A stretch of DNA of 64,000 bases, taken from a bacterium YEK0313. Its GTDB lineage: Bacteria > Pseudomonadota > Alphaproteobacteria > Rhizobiales > Phreatobacteraceae. A program made the position numbers and the translations under genes. The stretch spans positions 62,001 to 126,000 of the forward strand of contig CCMO02000001.1 of NCBI GenBank assembly GCA_000751295.2. Reading direction: 5' to 3'. Shown here in pieces: positions 51,163 through 62,278 of this stretch. The notes beneath the pieces were generated by a model. The model made no database searches, was not told the origin of the DNA, and worked only from the letters and a program-made list of their open reading frames with translations. Numbering within the stretch: position 1 is the stretch's first letter; each line of letters begins with the position of its first letter.

Positions 51163-51540
51163 TCAGGAAATCGAGGACAGGAACGCCTGGTAGGCCGCCT
51201 CGTCCATCAGGGCGTCGAGCTCGGCCGGATCGGCGATCTTGAGCTTGACGAACCAGCCCTTGCCGGCCGGATCCTCGTTGACGGTGCCGGGGGCGGCCTC
51301 GAGCTCGGCGTTGACGGCGATCACCTCGCCGCCGACGGGCGCGTAGATGTCGGAGGCCGCCTTGACGCTCTCGACCACAGCGGTGCCGTCGCCCTTGGCC
51401 ACCTTGCGGCCGATCTCGGGCAGTTCGACGAAAACGACGTCGCCGAGCTGCTGCTGGGCATAGTCGGAAATGCCGATCGTGCCGGTATCGCCTTCGACGG
51501 CGATATATTCGTGGTCCTTGGTGTAGCGGATCGTGGCCAT
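51163..51540 (-). CDS. gcvH: Glycine cleavage system H protein
   Basis: A 125-residue lipoyl carrier that shuttles the aminomethyl group between P, T and L proteins. The lipoylated lysine is Lys60 in VVESVKAASDIYAPV. The start MATIRYTKDHEYIAVEGDTG and the end KLKIADPAELDALMDEAAY are typical. AGAGGAA is just before the ATG. The longer in-frame sequence upstream is a shadow of gcvT. It lies 73 bases after gcvT. No L protein (lpd) is encoded here; it is usually shared with 2-oxoacid dehydrogenases. Confidence 0.97.
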   Translation of the reverse strand: MATIRYTKDHEYIAVEGDTGTIGISDYAQQQLGDVVFVELPEIGRKVAKGDGTAVVESVKAASDIYAPVGGEVIAVNAELEAAPGTVNEDPAGKGWFVKLKIADPAELDALMDEAAYQAFLSSIS

Positions 51541-51613
51541 GGGAAGTTCCTCTGGATGGCTATGATGTGAGGCACGGTGCCGGCCGGGCCGGATGCTTGA
51601 GCTTCGCCCGCCG

Positions 51614-52753
51614 TCAGCCGCGGAAGTAGCGGTGCGGCGCGAACGGCATGGTGACGACCTTCGCGGGCAGGTCCTTGCCGCGCACCTCGAGCAGCACCGG
51701 CGTGCCCGGCTCGGCGAAACGGCTGTTGACGTAACCCATGGCGACCGGGCCGTTGACCGTCGGCCCGAAGCCGCCCGACGTGACCGTGCCGATGGCGGCG
51801 CCGTCGGCCGCCTTGATCGGGGCGCCCTCGCGCGCCGGCGCCCGGCCGTCGGGCACGATGCCGACCCGGCGGCGCGACGGTCCCTCGGCAAGCTCGCGCT
51901 GGATGCGCTGGGCGCCCGGGAAACCGCCTTCGGTGCGGCGGCGCTTCTGGATCGACCAGGTGAGCCCGGCCTCCACCGGCGAGGTGGTGGTGTCGATATC
52001 GTGGCCATAGAGGCAGAGGCTGGCCTCCAGGCGCAGGCTGTCGCGGGCGCCGAGGCCGATCGGCTTGACCCGCGGGTCGGCGGTCAGCCTCTGCCAGATC
52101 GCAGCCGCGTTCTTCGCTTCGATGCAGAGCTCGAAACCATCCTCGCCGGTATAGCCGGAACGGGAGGCGTGGACGAACATGCCGTCGAGCTTGGCCTCGA
52201 TGAAGGTCATGAACGGCGTTGCGGCAATGCCGGGAATGAGATCGTCCAGCACGGCCGCGGCCTTCGGGCCCTGCAGCGCGACCAGCGCCAGGGTCGGGTC
52301 CGGCTTCAGGCTGACACCGGCGGGAAGCCGCGCGGCGATATGGGCGAAATCCTGGTCCTTGCAGGCGGCGTTGACCACCATATAGGCCCAGCCTTCATAA
52401 CCGGCATAACCCGAGCGGGTGATCATGAGGTCGTCGAGAATGCCGCCGTCCTCGGCGGTGAGCTGGCTGTAGCGCTGCTGGCCGGGCTTGAGGTTGAGGA
52501 TGTCGGCCGGCACCAGCGCCTCGAGCGCCCGCGCCGTGGTCTCCCAGTCCGGTCCGACGACGAAGGCCTGGCCCATATGGCTGACGTCGAAGAGGCCGGC
52601 GTCGCTGCGCGTCCAGTTGTGCTCGGTGAGCACGCCGGTCGGATATTGCACCGGCATGTCGTAGCCGGCGAAGGGCACCATCTTGGCGCCGGCATCGACG
52701 TGGAGCTGATGGAGCGGGGTCTTGTGCAGCGGCCCGGAAACGGTCTCAGCCAT
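51614..52753 (-). CDS. gcvT: Glycine cleavage system T protein (aminomethyltransferase)
   Basis: A 379-residue tetrahydrofolate-dependent aminomethyltransferase, releasing ammonia and forming 5,10-methylene-THF. Signatures: VPFAGYDMPVQYPTGVLTEH, LFDVSHMGQ, ILDDLMITRSGYAGYEGW, SRSGYTGEDGFELC and a C-terminal VTSGGFGPTVNGPVAMGYV. It is the first gene of the operon and lies directly behind the tandem glycine riboswitch (80 bases from its end). The ATG at 52753 begins MAETVSGPLHKTPLHQLH, the normal N-terminus. Confidence 0.97.
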   Translation of the reverse strand: MAETVSGPLHKTPLHQLHVDAGAKMVPFAGYDMPVQYPTGVLTEHNWTRSDAGLFDVSHMGQAFVVGPDWETTARALEALVPADILNLKPGQQRYSQLTAEDGGILDDLMITRSGYAGYEGWAYMVVNAACKDQDFAHIAARLPAGVSLKPDPTLALVALQGPKAAAVLDDLIPGIAATPFMTFIEAKLDGMFVHASRSGYTGEDGFELCIEAKNAAAIWQRLTADPRVKPIGLGARDSLRLEASLCLYGHDIDTTTSPVEAGLTWSIQKRRRTEGGFPGAQRIQRELAEGPSRRRVGIVPDGRAPAREGAPIKAADGAAIGTVTSGGFGPTVNGPVAMGYVNSRFAEPGTPVLLEVRGKDLPAKVVTMPFAPHRYFRG

Positions 52754-52833
52754 TGGTCATCCTGCATCGGCGCGCGAACAGGCCCGGGGCGATGGCCCGG
52801 ACACGCTCGAAACGCGGGCTTGTCGCCCGCTCG

Positions 52834-53067
52834 CGCCCCTCTGTCGCAGGAACCTGAGAGATTCACCGGGGCCCGAAGGCCAGAGCACCCCGGCAGGGCG
52901 CCCTATCGGCTTACTCCGTCGGTGGGCCGGGTTTGGACGCCAGGCCGCTTTCCAGAATGCCGATCCCCCGGCGGTCCTTTTGCCTGAGAGGTTCCGGGGC
53001 CGTTGCTCCTTCGGCGCCGGGAGATCTTCAGAACGTAACAAGACCACCCGGACTCTCCCGCCGGGTT
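52834..53067 (-). ncRNA. Tandem glycine riboswitch
   Basis: Two consecutive glycine aptamers read on the minus strand. Aptamer 1 (about 53067-52965) opens GGCGGGAGAG, has the conserved GCCGAAGGAGCAA (53015-53003) and CTCTCAGGCAAAAGG (52990-52976). Aptamer 2 (about 52964-52834) has ACGGAGTAAGCC and CTCTCAGGTTCCTG (52860-52847), closing with ACAGAGGGG. Both cores are intact and the linker is short, as in classical cooperative glycine riboswitches. It lies directly upstream of gcvT, so it should turn the gcv operon on when glycine is high. Confidence 0.95.
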
Positions 53068-53168
53068 CATAAGGCACACCTTGGCAATGACCGCATCGGC
53101 AGCCGGAGTCAAGGCGGGCCTGTGGGCCGCGCGCGCCGTTCGTCCGAAGAGCGCGGACCTCGCCGGCG

Positions 53169-53843
53169 TCAGTGCCCGCGGCGGGCCTGGCGGCCGCGCT
53201 GACGCTGCTGCGGCTGGGCCATCGTGTCGAAACCGACGAAGATGATGTAGTTCTGCAGCTCTTCCGGCGGCGGCAGGGCGAAGGCGACCTGGTCCTCGAT
53301 CTGGGTGAAGGAGACGTTCGGCGAGCCGGCCGGCACATCGATCGGCACGGTGTAGAGCCGCGACCAGATCGGCTGCGACAGGCCGCGCGTCACCGCGATG
53401 CGGATCGGCAGGCTGAGCCGCGCGCTGCCCTCCGCCTTCGGGCCGGACAGCACGCGTCCCTCGACGCCGACCTTGACGACCATGGTCTGACCGTCGATCC
53501 GGCACTCGCGCGCAAGGTCGGTAATGGTCGCTTGGTACCGCAGCTCGGTCGGTCCGTCGCCGCCCTGGCGCCAGACATTGGAGCCGTCGCGCACTTCGAT
53601 GCGCGGGCACAGGTTCTCCTGCAGCGTCTGCGGGCCGGCCTGTACCGGCTGGCCGAACAGCGTGTTGTGGACGGGGGAGCCGACGCCGGGCGCCGGCTGC
53701 GCCGCAGCTTCGGGCGACTGGCCCTGACCGCCGCCGAAAAGATTGCCGCCACTGGTGCCGCAGCCCGCAAGGCCGGCCGCTAGACCCATTACCAAGGCGA
53801 TTCGGGCCGTTGCCCGGCCCGTCAAACCAAATCTGCGCAGCAC
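53169..53843 (-). CDS. Putative lipoprotein
   Basis: A 224-residue probable lipoprotein. The hydrophobic leader (about residues 10-26) ends in the lipobox LAGC with Cys at the mature start (GLAAGLAGCG). A Gly/Gln/Pro-rich linker (SGGNLFGGGQGQSPE...) follows, then a compact domain (about 70-205) with ENLCPRIEVRDGSNVWRQGG and LRYQATITDLARECRIDG. The two later cysteines may pair. The GTG at 53843 has AGGGG nine bases upstream and starts the leader; a longer frame from 53939 is unlikely. It lies upstream of the gcv leader on the same strand. I know of no function. Confidence 0.78.
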   Translation of the reverse strand: MLRRFGLTGRATARIALVMGLAAGLAGCGTSGGNLFGGGQGQSPEAAAQPAPGVGSPVHNTLFGQPVQAGPQTLQENLCPRIEVRDGSNVWRQGGDGPTELRYQATITDLARECRIDGQTMVVKVGVEGRVLSGPKAEGSARLSLPIRIAVTRGLSQPIWSRLYTVPIDVPAGSPNVSFTQIEDQVAFALPPPEELQNYIIFVGFDTMAQPQQRQRGRQARRGH

Positions 53844-54036
53844 GTAAGGGCCCCTGATAAGCTTTTGCGACCGGGGCTTATAGCAAAGCCAGTCGGGCGG
53901 AACCAAGGCCTGATGACGGGCGTCGTCCAATTGCGCCATCGCCTTTGGTGATGGACTTCCGTCGTGATTTTCATGAGAAGGGCAGCTTCGCGGCAGCTAT
54001 GCTGCGCAACGCCCTTTGGAAAGCCAGCGCCTGCCC

Positions 54037-55215
54037 ATGACCTCCTCCCTCCTCGCCTCGCTCCGCCCGGAAGCCACGGACGCGCCGGCCAGCGGCATCG
54101 TCGAACTGTCGAAATATGCCCGGGCGGCCGGCGATGTGATCCAGCTCTGGGTGGGTGAAGGCGACATGCCGACGCCCGCCTTCATCAGCGAAGCCGCGAC
54201 CCGTTCGCTGGCCGCCGGCGAGACGACCTATACGTGGCAGCGGGGCATTCCCGAGCTTCGCCAGGCGATCGCCACCTATGCGTCCAACCTCTACGGCCGT
54301 CCCCTGTCCCCGGAGCGCTTCTTCGTCTGCGGCTCCGGCATGCAGGCGATCCAGATCGCCATGACCATGGTGGCCGGCCCCGGCGACGAGGTGATCATCC
54401 CTTCGCCGACCTGGCCGAACGCGCCGGCCGCCGCCGGGCTGCGCGGCGCAACGCCCGTGCTGGTCGAGCTCACCCACGGCAATCGCGGCTGGCAGATCGA
54501 CCTCGAGCGGATCGCCGCGGCCATTACGCCGCGGACGAAGGCGCTTTTCGTCAACACCCCGTCGAACCCGACCGGCTGGACCGCGACGCGCCAGGAGCTC
54601 GTCGACATTCTCGCGCTGGCCCGCAAGCACGGGCTCTGGATCATCGCCGACGAGATCTATACCCGCTTCGTCTGGACCGGCGAGGCCAAGCGGGCGCCCT
54701 CGTTCCACGACGTGCGCGAGGACGGCGACCGCATCCTGTGGGTCAACACCTTCTCCAAGAACTGGGCCATGACCGGCTGGCGCATGGGCTGGGTGGAGGC
54801 GGATCCCGCGCTCGGCGACGTGATCGAGAACCTCATCCAATATTCGACCTCGGGCTCGCCGATCTTCGTCCAGCGGGCGGGCATTGCCGCGCTCGAACGC
54901 GGCGAGAGCCTCGTCGAGCACCAGATCGCCAAGGCCCGCAGGGCGCGCGACATCGTTTCAGCCGCGGTGGAGCGGACCGGCCGCTGCCATTTCTCGCGGC
55001 CCGACGGTGCCTTCTACCTGTTCTTCGGCATCGAAGGCGTGACCGACTCGATGGCCGCCGCCATGCGCCTCGTCGATCTCGCCAAGGTCGGCCTTGCGCC
55101 GGGCTCCGCCTTCGGCGCCGGCGGAGAAGGCCATCTGCGGCTCTGCTATCTGCGCTCTCCGGAACAGATCGAGACTGCCGCAGGCCGGCTCGCCGACGCG
55201 ATCAGGCAGCTCTGA
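54037..55215 (+). CDS. Class I/II aminotransferase (PLP)
   Basis: A 392-residue fold-type I aminotransferase. The PLP lysine is Lys241 in NTFSKNWAMTGWRMGW. VNTPSNPTGWTATR and IIADEIYTRFVW are the cofactor-binding Asn/Asp/Tyr blocks, and HLRLCYLRSPEQI carries the substrate-carboxylate Arg. It probably transfers amino groups from aspartate, aromatic or branched amino acids, but specificity is not readable. The ATG at 54037 gives MTSSLLASLRPEA. A TTG seven codons earlier is possible. Divergent from the lipoprotein gene, with 193 bases between. Confidence 0.9.
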   Translation: MTSSLLASLRPEATDAPASGIVELSKYARAAGDVIQLWVGEGDMPTPAFISEAATRSLAAGETTYTWQRGIPELRQAIATYASNLYGRPLSPERFFVCGSGMQAIQIAMTMVAGPGDEVIIPSPTWPNAPAAAGLRGATPVLVELTHGNRGWQIDLERIAAAITPRTKALFVNTPSNPTGWTATRQELVDILALARKHGLWIIADEIYTRFVWTGEAKRAPSFHDVREDGDRILWVNTFSKNWAMTGWRMGWVEADPALGDVIENLIQYSTSGSPIFVQRAGIAALERGESLVEHQIAKARRARDIVSAAVERTGRCHFSRPDGAFYLFFGIEGVTDSMAAAMRLVDLAKVGLAPGSAFGAGGEGHLRLCYLRSPEQIETAAGRLADAIRQL

Positions 55216-55281
55216 CGCCTGCCCGGCGGCGAGGACCGGTACCCAGCCCTTGCGTATCTTACGTAACGGCATATACTATCA

Positions 55282-56604
55282 ATGGGCCTGACGCCACAGG
55301 TTCATTCAGTATTGCGCGCCGCCGAGGGGCGTAGCATGCTCTGCGTCCCCGGGCGTATCGGTGCCGTCGCCGGAGGTACCGTCGCCCCCTTGGGTGATGG
55401 GTCCGGAGCCGGTGCCGCCGTGAGGAGATCCTCCATCGAGCAGATCAAGAAGGCGTCGCTGACAGTCTCGGAAGCCCGTCTGTCCAGCGTGCTCGACATT
55501 GCCGCCGACGGCATCGTCGTGGTCGACGAAAGCCGGACCATGCTGGTGTTCAACAAGGCGTGCGAGACGCTCTTCGGCTGGACCGCCGCGGAGGCCATCG
55601 GCCGCCGCGTGGACCTGATCCTCGGCCCCGTCCTTCAGGGCGCGGGCGACGACGCTGATGCGGGCCTTGCGGTCGAGCCCATCGTCGGCGGCGGCCGCGA
55701 GGTGGCCGGGCGACATCGCGACGGCACCGCCTTCCCGGTCGAACTGTCGGTGGCGGAGGCGGGAACGCCCGACGGGCGCCAGTTCATCGCCATTCTGCGC
55801 GATCTGCGCCCCCGCAAGGAGGCGGAAGAACGGCTGAACCAGCTGCAGACCGACCTTCTGCACATGGCCCGCGTCTCGGCGGTCGACGAAATGGGGGCTG
55901 CGCTGGCGCACGAGCTGAACCAGCCGCTGACGGCGGTGATGCTGTATCTGCAGGCGGTCGGACGGGCCCATGACAAGGCGACCGACGCGCATCGGCGCGG
56001 CGAGATCGGCGCCCATCTCGACGACACCATCCGGTCGATCCTCGGCAAGGCGCAGCGGGAAGCGGAACGGGCCGGCAACATCATCAGGCGCATGCGCGAT
56101 TTCGTCGAAAAGCGCGAGCCCGAGCGCCGCCTCGTCGATCTCAACGGCCTGGTCGAGGAAGCGGTCGAGCTGACGCTGCTCGGCTATCGGCCGGGCGCGC
56201 GCGTCGTCCGGCACCTGCGCAGCCCCCTGCCCGCCGTGCGGGTCGACGCGGTGCAGATCCAGCAGATCGTGGTCAATCTCATGCGCAATGCGCTCGAGGC
56301 GGTACGCGGCGGCGGCCAGGAACGGATCTGGATCGAGACCCAGGCCCGGGACGGCACGATCCGCTTTTCCGTGCGCGACAGCGGCCCGGGCGTGCCGCCC
56401 GAAGCCATGCCCCACCTGTTCCGCGCCTTCGCGAGTACGAAGAGAACCGGACTGGGCCTCGGTCTTGCGATTTCCCGGGCGATCGCCCAAAACCATGGCG
56501 GGGATCTGACCGTGGATCCCGGCGGCAATGGACGGGGCGCGTGCTTCTCCCTGGTGCTTCCGGAACCTGCGGACGAGGATGCCGGGCACGGCGAGATGCG
56601 GTGA
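55282..56604 (+). CDS. PAS-domain sensor histidine kinase (FixL-like, no haem site)
   Basis: A 440-residue cytoplasmic sensor kinase. PAS domain about 65-180 (LDIAADGIVVVDESRTMLVFN and GREVAGRHRDGTAFPVELSV). It is FixL-like, but the helix that carries the haem His in FixL is shortened to GDDADAGLAVEP and lacks it. HisKA follows with His210 in ALAHELNQPLTAVMLYLQA, then HATPase with N box LMRNALEAV, G1 DSGPGVPPEAM and G2 TGLGLGLAISRAI. No transmembrane helix. It ends 3 bases before a FixJ-like regulator. The signal is unknown; the neighbour iorAB-like hydroxylase suggests a link to an organic substrate. Confidence 0.9.
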   Translation: MGLTPQVHSVLRAAEGRSMLCVPGRIGAVAGGTVAPLGDGSGAGAAVRRSSIEQIKKASLTVSEARLSSVLDIAADGIVVVDESRTMLVFNKACETLFGWTAAEAIGRRVDLILGPVLQGAGDDADAGLAVEPIVGGGREVAGRHRDGTAFPVELSVAEAGTPDGRQFIAILRDLRPRKEAEERLNQLQTDLLHMARVSAVDEMGAALAHELNQPLTAVMLYLQAVGRAHDKATDAHRRGEIGAHLDDTIRSILGKAQREAERAGNIIRRMRDFVEKREPERRLVDLNGLVEEAVELTLLGYRPGARVVRHLRSPLPAVRVDAVQIQQIVVNLMRNALEAVRGGGQERIWIETQARDGTIRFSVRDSGPGVPPEAMPHLFRAFASTKRTGLGLGLAISRAIAQNHGGDLTVDPGGNGRGACFSLVLPEPADEDAGHGEMR

Positions 56605-56607
56605 ACC

Positions 56608-57252
56608 ATGGCGACTGCGGCCAAGACCATCCATGTCCATCGGGGCATCTTCGTCGTCGATGACGATCCGGCCGTGCGCGATGCACTCGGCGTCGTCCTG
56701 TCGATGGAAGGCTTCTCGGTAACCGGCTTCGCCGACGGCGCGAGCTTTCTCGCCACCGCCCGCAGCCAGGTGCCGGCCTGCGTCATCCTCGACGTGCACA
56801 TGCCCGGCCGCTCGGGCCTCGACATCCTGAAGGAACTCAACGCCCATCACTATCCGGCGCCGATCTTCATCATTTCGGGCCAGGGCGACATTCCGATGGC
56901 GGTCGATGCGATCAAGCATGGCGCGCTCGACTTCATCGAAAAACCCTTCGATGCCGACACGGTCGTCTCGCGGGTTCGCGAAGCGATCGACCTGTCGGCC
57001 CGGCGCGCCGCCGCCCCGACGACGCCGATCCTGCGCCAGAGCTTTCCAGGCGCCGAACTGCTCACGCCGAGAGAGCGCGAGGTTCTCGGCCAGATTGCCG
57101 GAGGCGCGTCGAACAAGGAGGCGGGCCGCCATCTCGGCATCAGCCCGCGCACCATCGAGGTGCACCGCGCGCGCATCATGGAAAAGCTCGGGGCGAAGAA
57201 TGCCGCCGACCTCGTGCGCATCGTCCTGACCGAGATCAGGGCCAGCGCCTGA
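56608..57252 (+). CDS. FixJ-type response regulator (REC-LuxR)
   Basis: A 214-residue two-domain regulator. Receiver about 13-125: VVDDDPAVRDALG acid pocket, phosphoacceptor Asp62 in VILDVHMPG, ISGQGD switch and EKPFDAD with the conserved Lys. The LuxR-type helix-turn-helix is at about 150-210: LTPREREVLGQIAGGASNKE, GISPRTIEVHRARIMEKLG. Three bases separate it from the FixL-like kinase, so the two form a pair. The target is likely the nearby hydroxylase operon (142 bases downstream), by position only. Confidence 0.93.
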   Translation: MATAAKTIHVHRGIFVVDDDPAVRDALGVVLSMEGFSVTGFADGASFLATARSQVPACVILDVHMPGRSGLDILKELNAHHYPAPIFIISGQGDIPMAVDAIKHGALDFIEKPFDADTVVSRVREAIDLSARRAAAPTTPILRQSFPGAELLTPREREVLGQIAGGASNKEAGRHLGISPRTIEVHRARIMEKLGAKNAADLVRIVLTEIRASA

Positions 57253-57394
57253 CCGCAGGCCGGGCGGCGACCGAACGGGCCGCCATGCCGAAGCCACCCG
57301 TCTTCACGATTGCGTGTCGCGTTGCGTCCGCGCGCGCAACCGCCCTATTCTGTCGCCAGTCTCGTTTCCCTCCCACTTCGCCTGGCGAGGCCCC

Positions 57395-57850
57395 ATGCTG
57401 ACCCTCGACATCAATGGCCGGTCGGTCACGATCGACGCGGAGGCGGACATGCCCCTGCTCTGGGCCATCCGCGACCATGCCCAATTGACCGGCACCAAAT
57501 TCGGCTGCGGCCAAGCCCTGTGCGGGGCCTGCACCGTCCATGTCGACGGCCAGCCGACGCGCTCCTGTTCGCTTCCCGCGGGCGAAGCCCAGGGCCGCAA
57601 GATCACCACCATCGAGGGCGTCTCCGGCAGCGTCGCGGAAGCCGTGCAGGCGGCCTGGCGCAAGCTCGACGTCGTCCAGTGCGGCTATTGCCAGTCCGGC
57701 CAGATCATGAGCGCCATCGCCCTTCTGACCGAGAACAAGGCGCCGAGCGACAGCGATATCGATGCCGCGATGGACGGCAATATCTGCCGATGCGGCACCT
57801 ATGTCCGGATCCGTGCGGCGATCCACGACGCCGCCCGGACGCTGGCGTGA
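57395..57850 (+). CDS. iorA: Isoquinoline 1-oxidoreductase-like small subunit (2Fe-2S)
   Basis: A 151-residue iron-sulfur subunit of a xanthine-oxidase-family molybdenum hydroxylase. The plant-type ferredoxin part has FGCGQALCGACTVHVDG, and the second cluster is bound by CGYCQSGQI and GNICRCGTYVRI. It passes electrons from the Mo centre of the large subunit. It has no signal peptide of its own and would be carried out with the Tat-exported partner. The ATG at 57395 has GGCGAGG upstream. It is 11 bases before the large-subunit gene. Confidence 0.92.
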   Translation: MLTLDINGRSVTIDAEADMPLLWAIRDHAQLTGTKFGCGQALCGACTVHVDGQPTRSCSLPAGEAQGRKITTIEGVSGSVAEAVQAAWRKLDVVQCGYCQSGQIMSAIALLTENKAPSDSDIDAAMDGNICRCGTYVRIRAAIHDAARTLA

Positions 57851-57861
57851 GGGAGGCGGCC

Positions 57862-60093
<2,232 letters not shown>

Positions 60094-60120
60094 GCCGAGG
60101 CGCCGCGCAAAACCTCGCCG

Positions 60121-61158
60121 TCAGTGCGCCTTGCGGCTGACCGCGGCCTGCTCGAAGGTCGCCATGCCGTTGTGCACGGCGACGGCATTCTTGACGATGC
60201 CGCAGGCGAGCGCCGCGCCAGACGCCTCGCCGAGGCGCATGCTGAAGTCGAACAGCGGGCGCTTGCCGATGCGCTCCAGCACCCGGCCATGGGCGGGCTC
60301 CGCCGACCGATGGGCGGCAAGGCAATGATCGAGGCTGGCTGGCTCGAGCGCATGCAGGATGGCCGCGGCCGCGGTGACCACATAGCCGTCGAGCAGAACC
60401 GGGATGCGCTGCAGCCGGGCGGCGAGGATGGCGCCGACAAGGGCGGCGATCTCGCGGCCGCCGACGCGGCGGAGCACTTCCAAGGGATCGGACAGATGCT
60501 CGCGGCTGCGCTGGACGGCACGGGCGACCACCTCGGCCTTGCGCTTCAGTCCCTCGGCATCGACGCCGGTGCCAGGACCGATCCAGTCCTCCGGCCGCCC
60601 GCCATAGAGCGCGAGATAGATGGCCGCGGCCACCGTCGTATTGCCGATGCCCATTTCGCCGAGGCACAGCAGGTCCGTGCCGCCGGCGATCGCCTCCATG
60701 CCGAAGGCGATGGTGGCCGCGCAGCCGGGCTCGTCCAAGGCGTCCTCGACGCTGATGTCGGGCGTCGGCAGGTCGATGGCGAGATCGAACACCTTCAGCC
60801 CGATATCGTTGGCGACGCAGAGCTGGTTGATGGCGGCGCCGCCGGCGGCGAAATTCTCCAGCATCTGGCGGTTGACGCTGTCCGGGAAGGCCGAGATGCC
60901 CTGGGCGGTGACGCCATGGGCTGTCGCGAAGATCGCGACCAGCGGCCGATCGACGCGCGGCTTCGGATTGGCCGACCAGGCCGCGACCCATTCGACGATC
61001 TCTTCGAGGCGCCCGAGCGAGCCTGCCGGCTTGGTCAATTCGGCATCGCGCGCCTTCACCGCCGCCACGGCCGCCATGTCGGCCTCCGGCAGGCGGTGCA
61101 GGAGGTCGCGGATATCGTCGAAGGGAAGGCCCGACGGATTGGGGGGCGGCAAGGCCAT
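60121..61158 (-). CDS. cobT: Nicotinate-nucleotide--DMB phosphoribosyltransferase
   Basis: A 345-residue CobT that makes alpha-ribazole phosphate from nicotinate mononucleotide and dimethylbenzimidazole for the lower ligand of cobalamin. TKPAGSLGRLEE is the substrate-binding N-terminus, LCLGEMGIGNTTVAAA and GPGTGVDAEG bind phosphate/ribose, and the catalytic Glu lies near the C-terminal MRLGEASGAALA. Divergent from cobS across 130 bases, a standard pairing. No B12 riboswitch is visible between them. Confidence 0.96.
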   Translation of the reverse strand: MALPPPNPSGLPFDDIRDLLHRLPEADMAAVAAVKARDAELTKPAGSLGRLEEIVEWVAAWSANPKPRVDRPLVAIFATAHGVTAQGISAFPDSVNRQMLENFAAGGAAINQLCVANDIGLKVFDLAIDLPTPDISVEDALDEPGCAATIAFGMEAIAGGTDLLCLGEMGIGNTTVAAAIYLALYGGRPEDWIGPGTGVDAEGLKRKAEVVARAVQRSREHLSDPLEVLRRVGGREIAALVGAILAARLQRIPVLLDGYVVTAAAAILHALEPASLDHCLAAHRSAEPAHGRVLERIGKRPLFDFSMRLGEASGAALACGIVKNAVAVHNGMATFEQAAVSRKAH

Positions 61159-61288
61159 GGCATGGGGTCCTGAAGCTGCGAACGCGCCGGACGGTTAAAG
61201 GCTCAGGCGCGCCAAGACAAGCCGGCCGGGCGGCCAGCATGGCCGAGACCATGGCCCGGCGCGCCGTTCCGGGCTAAGTCATGCCGCC

Positions 61289-62071
61289 ATGACCGACCCG
61301 ACGCTCTGGCGCGACACGCTCAAGGCGCTGCGCTTCTTCTCCCGCCTGCCGCTGCCGCCGCTGCCCGGCGAGGCGAACGCCCATGGTCCGCCGGATTTTT
61401 CCGCCCTGGCCCGCGTCGTGCCGCTGGTCGGCCTGGTGCTCGGCGGCCTCGCCGGCCTCGCCCTGGTGCCCGCCGCCCTCGTCTGGCCACCGGTCGTCGC
61501 GGCCCTGATCGCGGTCGGGCTCGGCATCGTCATGACCGGCGCCTTCCACGAGGATGGGCTGGCCGACACGGCCGACAGTTTCGGCGGCATGACGCCTGAG
61601 CGGCGCCTGGAGATCATGAAGGACAGCCGCATCGGCACGTTCGGCGCCGCCGCGCTGATCGTCGCGCTGTCGCTCAAGACCGCGGCGATCGCGAGCCTGA
61701 TCGCCGCTGTCGGCGCCGGCCGGACGGCCCTGGCGCTGGCCGCGGCCGGCGCGGTCTCGCGCATGGCGGCGATCGCGCTCGTCGTCTACCTGCCGCCCGT
61801 CCGCCCCGACGGCGCCGGCCAGGCGGTCGGCGCGCCTTCGGCCGATGCCTGGCAGACCGGCTGCCTGCTCGCCGCCGGGCTCGGCTTCCTGGCATGGCCC
61901 GCAGCCGGTTTTGTCGGTGCCGTCCTCGGGCTTGCCGCCGCCGCCGGCCTCGCCAGCCTCGCCTTGCGCTTTGCCCGCGCCCATATCGGCGGGCAGACCG
62001 GCGACCTCGCCGGCGCCGCCCAGCAATGTATCGAGATTGCCCTTCTCCTCACATGGCTTATCTTTGCCTGA
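61289..62071 (+). CDS. cobS: Adenosylcobinamide-GDP ribazoletransferase
   Basis: A 260-residue integral-membrane cobalamin synthase (CobS/CobV) that joins AdoCbi-GDP and alpha-ribazole. About seven hydrophobic segments are present. The diagnostic GAFHEDGLADTADSFGG near residues 84-100 binds the metal/substrate, with MKDSRIGTFGAAAL following. The start is MTDPTLWRDTLKALRFFSRLP. Works directly after cobT, which is divergent. A DUF1289 gene follows after three bases. Confidence 0.95.
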   Translation: MTDPTLWRDTLKALRFFSRLPLPPLPGEANAHGPPDFSALARVVPLVGLVLGGLAGLALVPAALVWPPVVAALIAVGLGIVMTGAFHEDGLADTADSFGGMTPERRLEIMKDSRIGTFGAAALIVALSLKTAAIASLIAAVGAGRTALALAAAGAVSRMAAIALVVYLPPVRPDGAGQAVGAPSADAWQTGCLLAAGLGFLAWPAAGFVGAVLGLAAAAGLASLALRFARAHIGGQTGDLAGAAQQCIEIALLLTWLIFA

Positions 62072-62074
62072 GCC

Positions 62075-62278
62075 ATGCCGGATCCCCAGACGCGCCCCCA
62101 ACGGATCGAGACGCCCTGCGTGAGGATCTGCATCATCCACCCGCTGCACGGCATCTGCGAAGGCTGCGGCCGGACCCTTGCCGAGATCGGCCGCTGGTCG
62201 ACCTTCTCGGCCGAGGAGCGCCGGCGGATCATGGCCGAGTTGCCCGACCGTCTCACCGAGATCACGAGCGCCTCATGA
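62075..62278 (+). CDS. DUF1289 domain protein
   Basis: A 67-residue cysteine-rich protein. Four Cys in TPCVRICIIHPLHGICEGCGR suggest a small metal-binding knuckle, followed by the conserved W-S-x-x-S-x-E-E-R-R block, here GRWSTFSAEERRRIMAEL. The function is unknown; DUF1289 genes are common in proteobacteria. It begins three bases after cobS and its stop overlaps the next ATG (ATGA). Confidence 0.87.
   Translation: MPDPQTRPQRIETPCVRICIIHPLHGICEGCGRTLAEIGRWSTFSAEERRRIMAELPDRLTEITSAS

Noticed and set aside
61159..61288. Cobalamin riboswitch between cobT and cobS
   Set aside because: The interval has none of the B12-box signature and is too short for a full element plus promoter.
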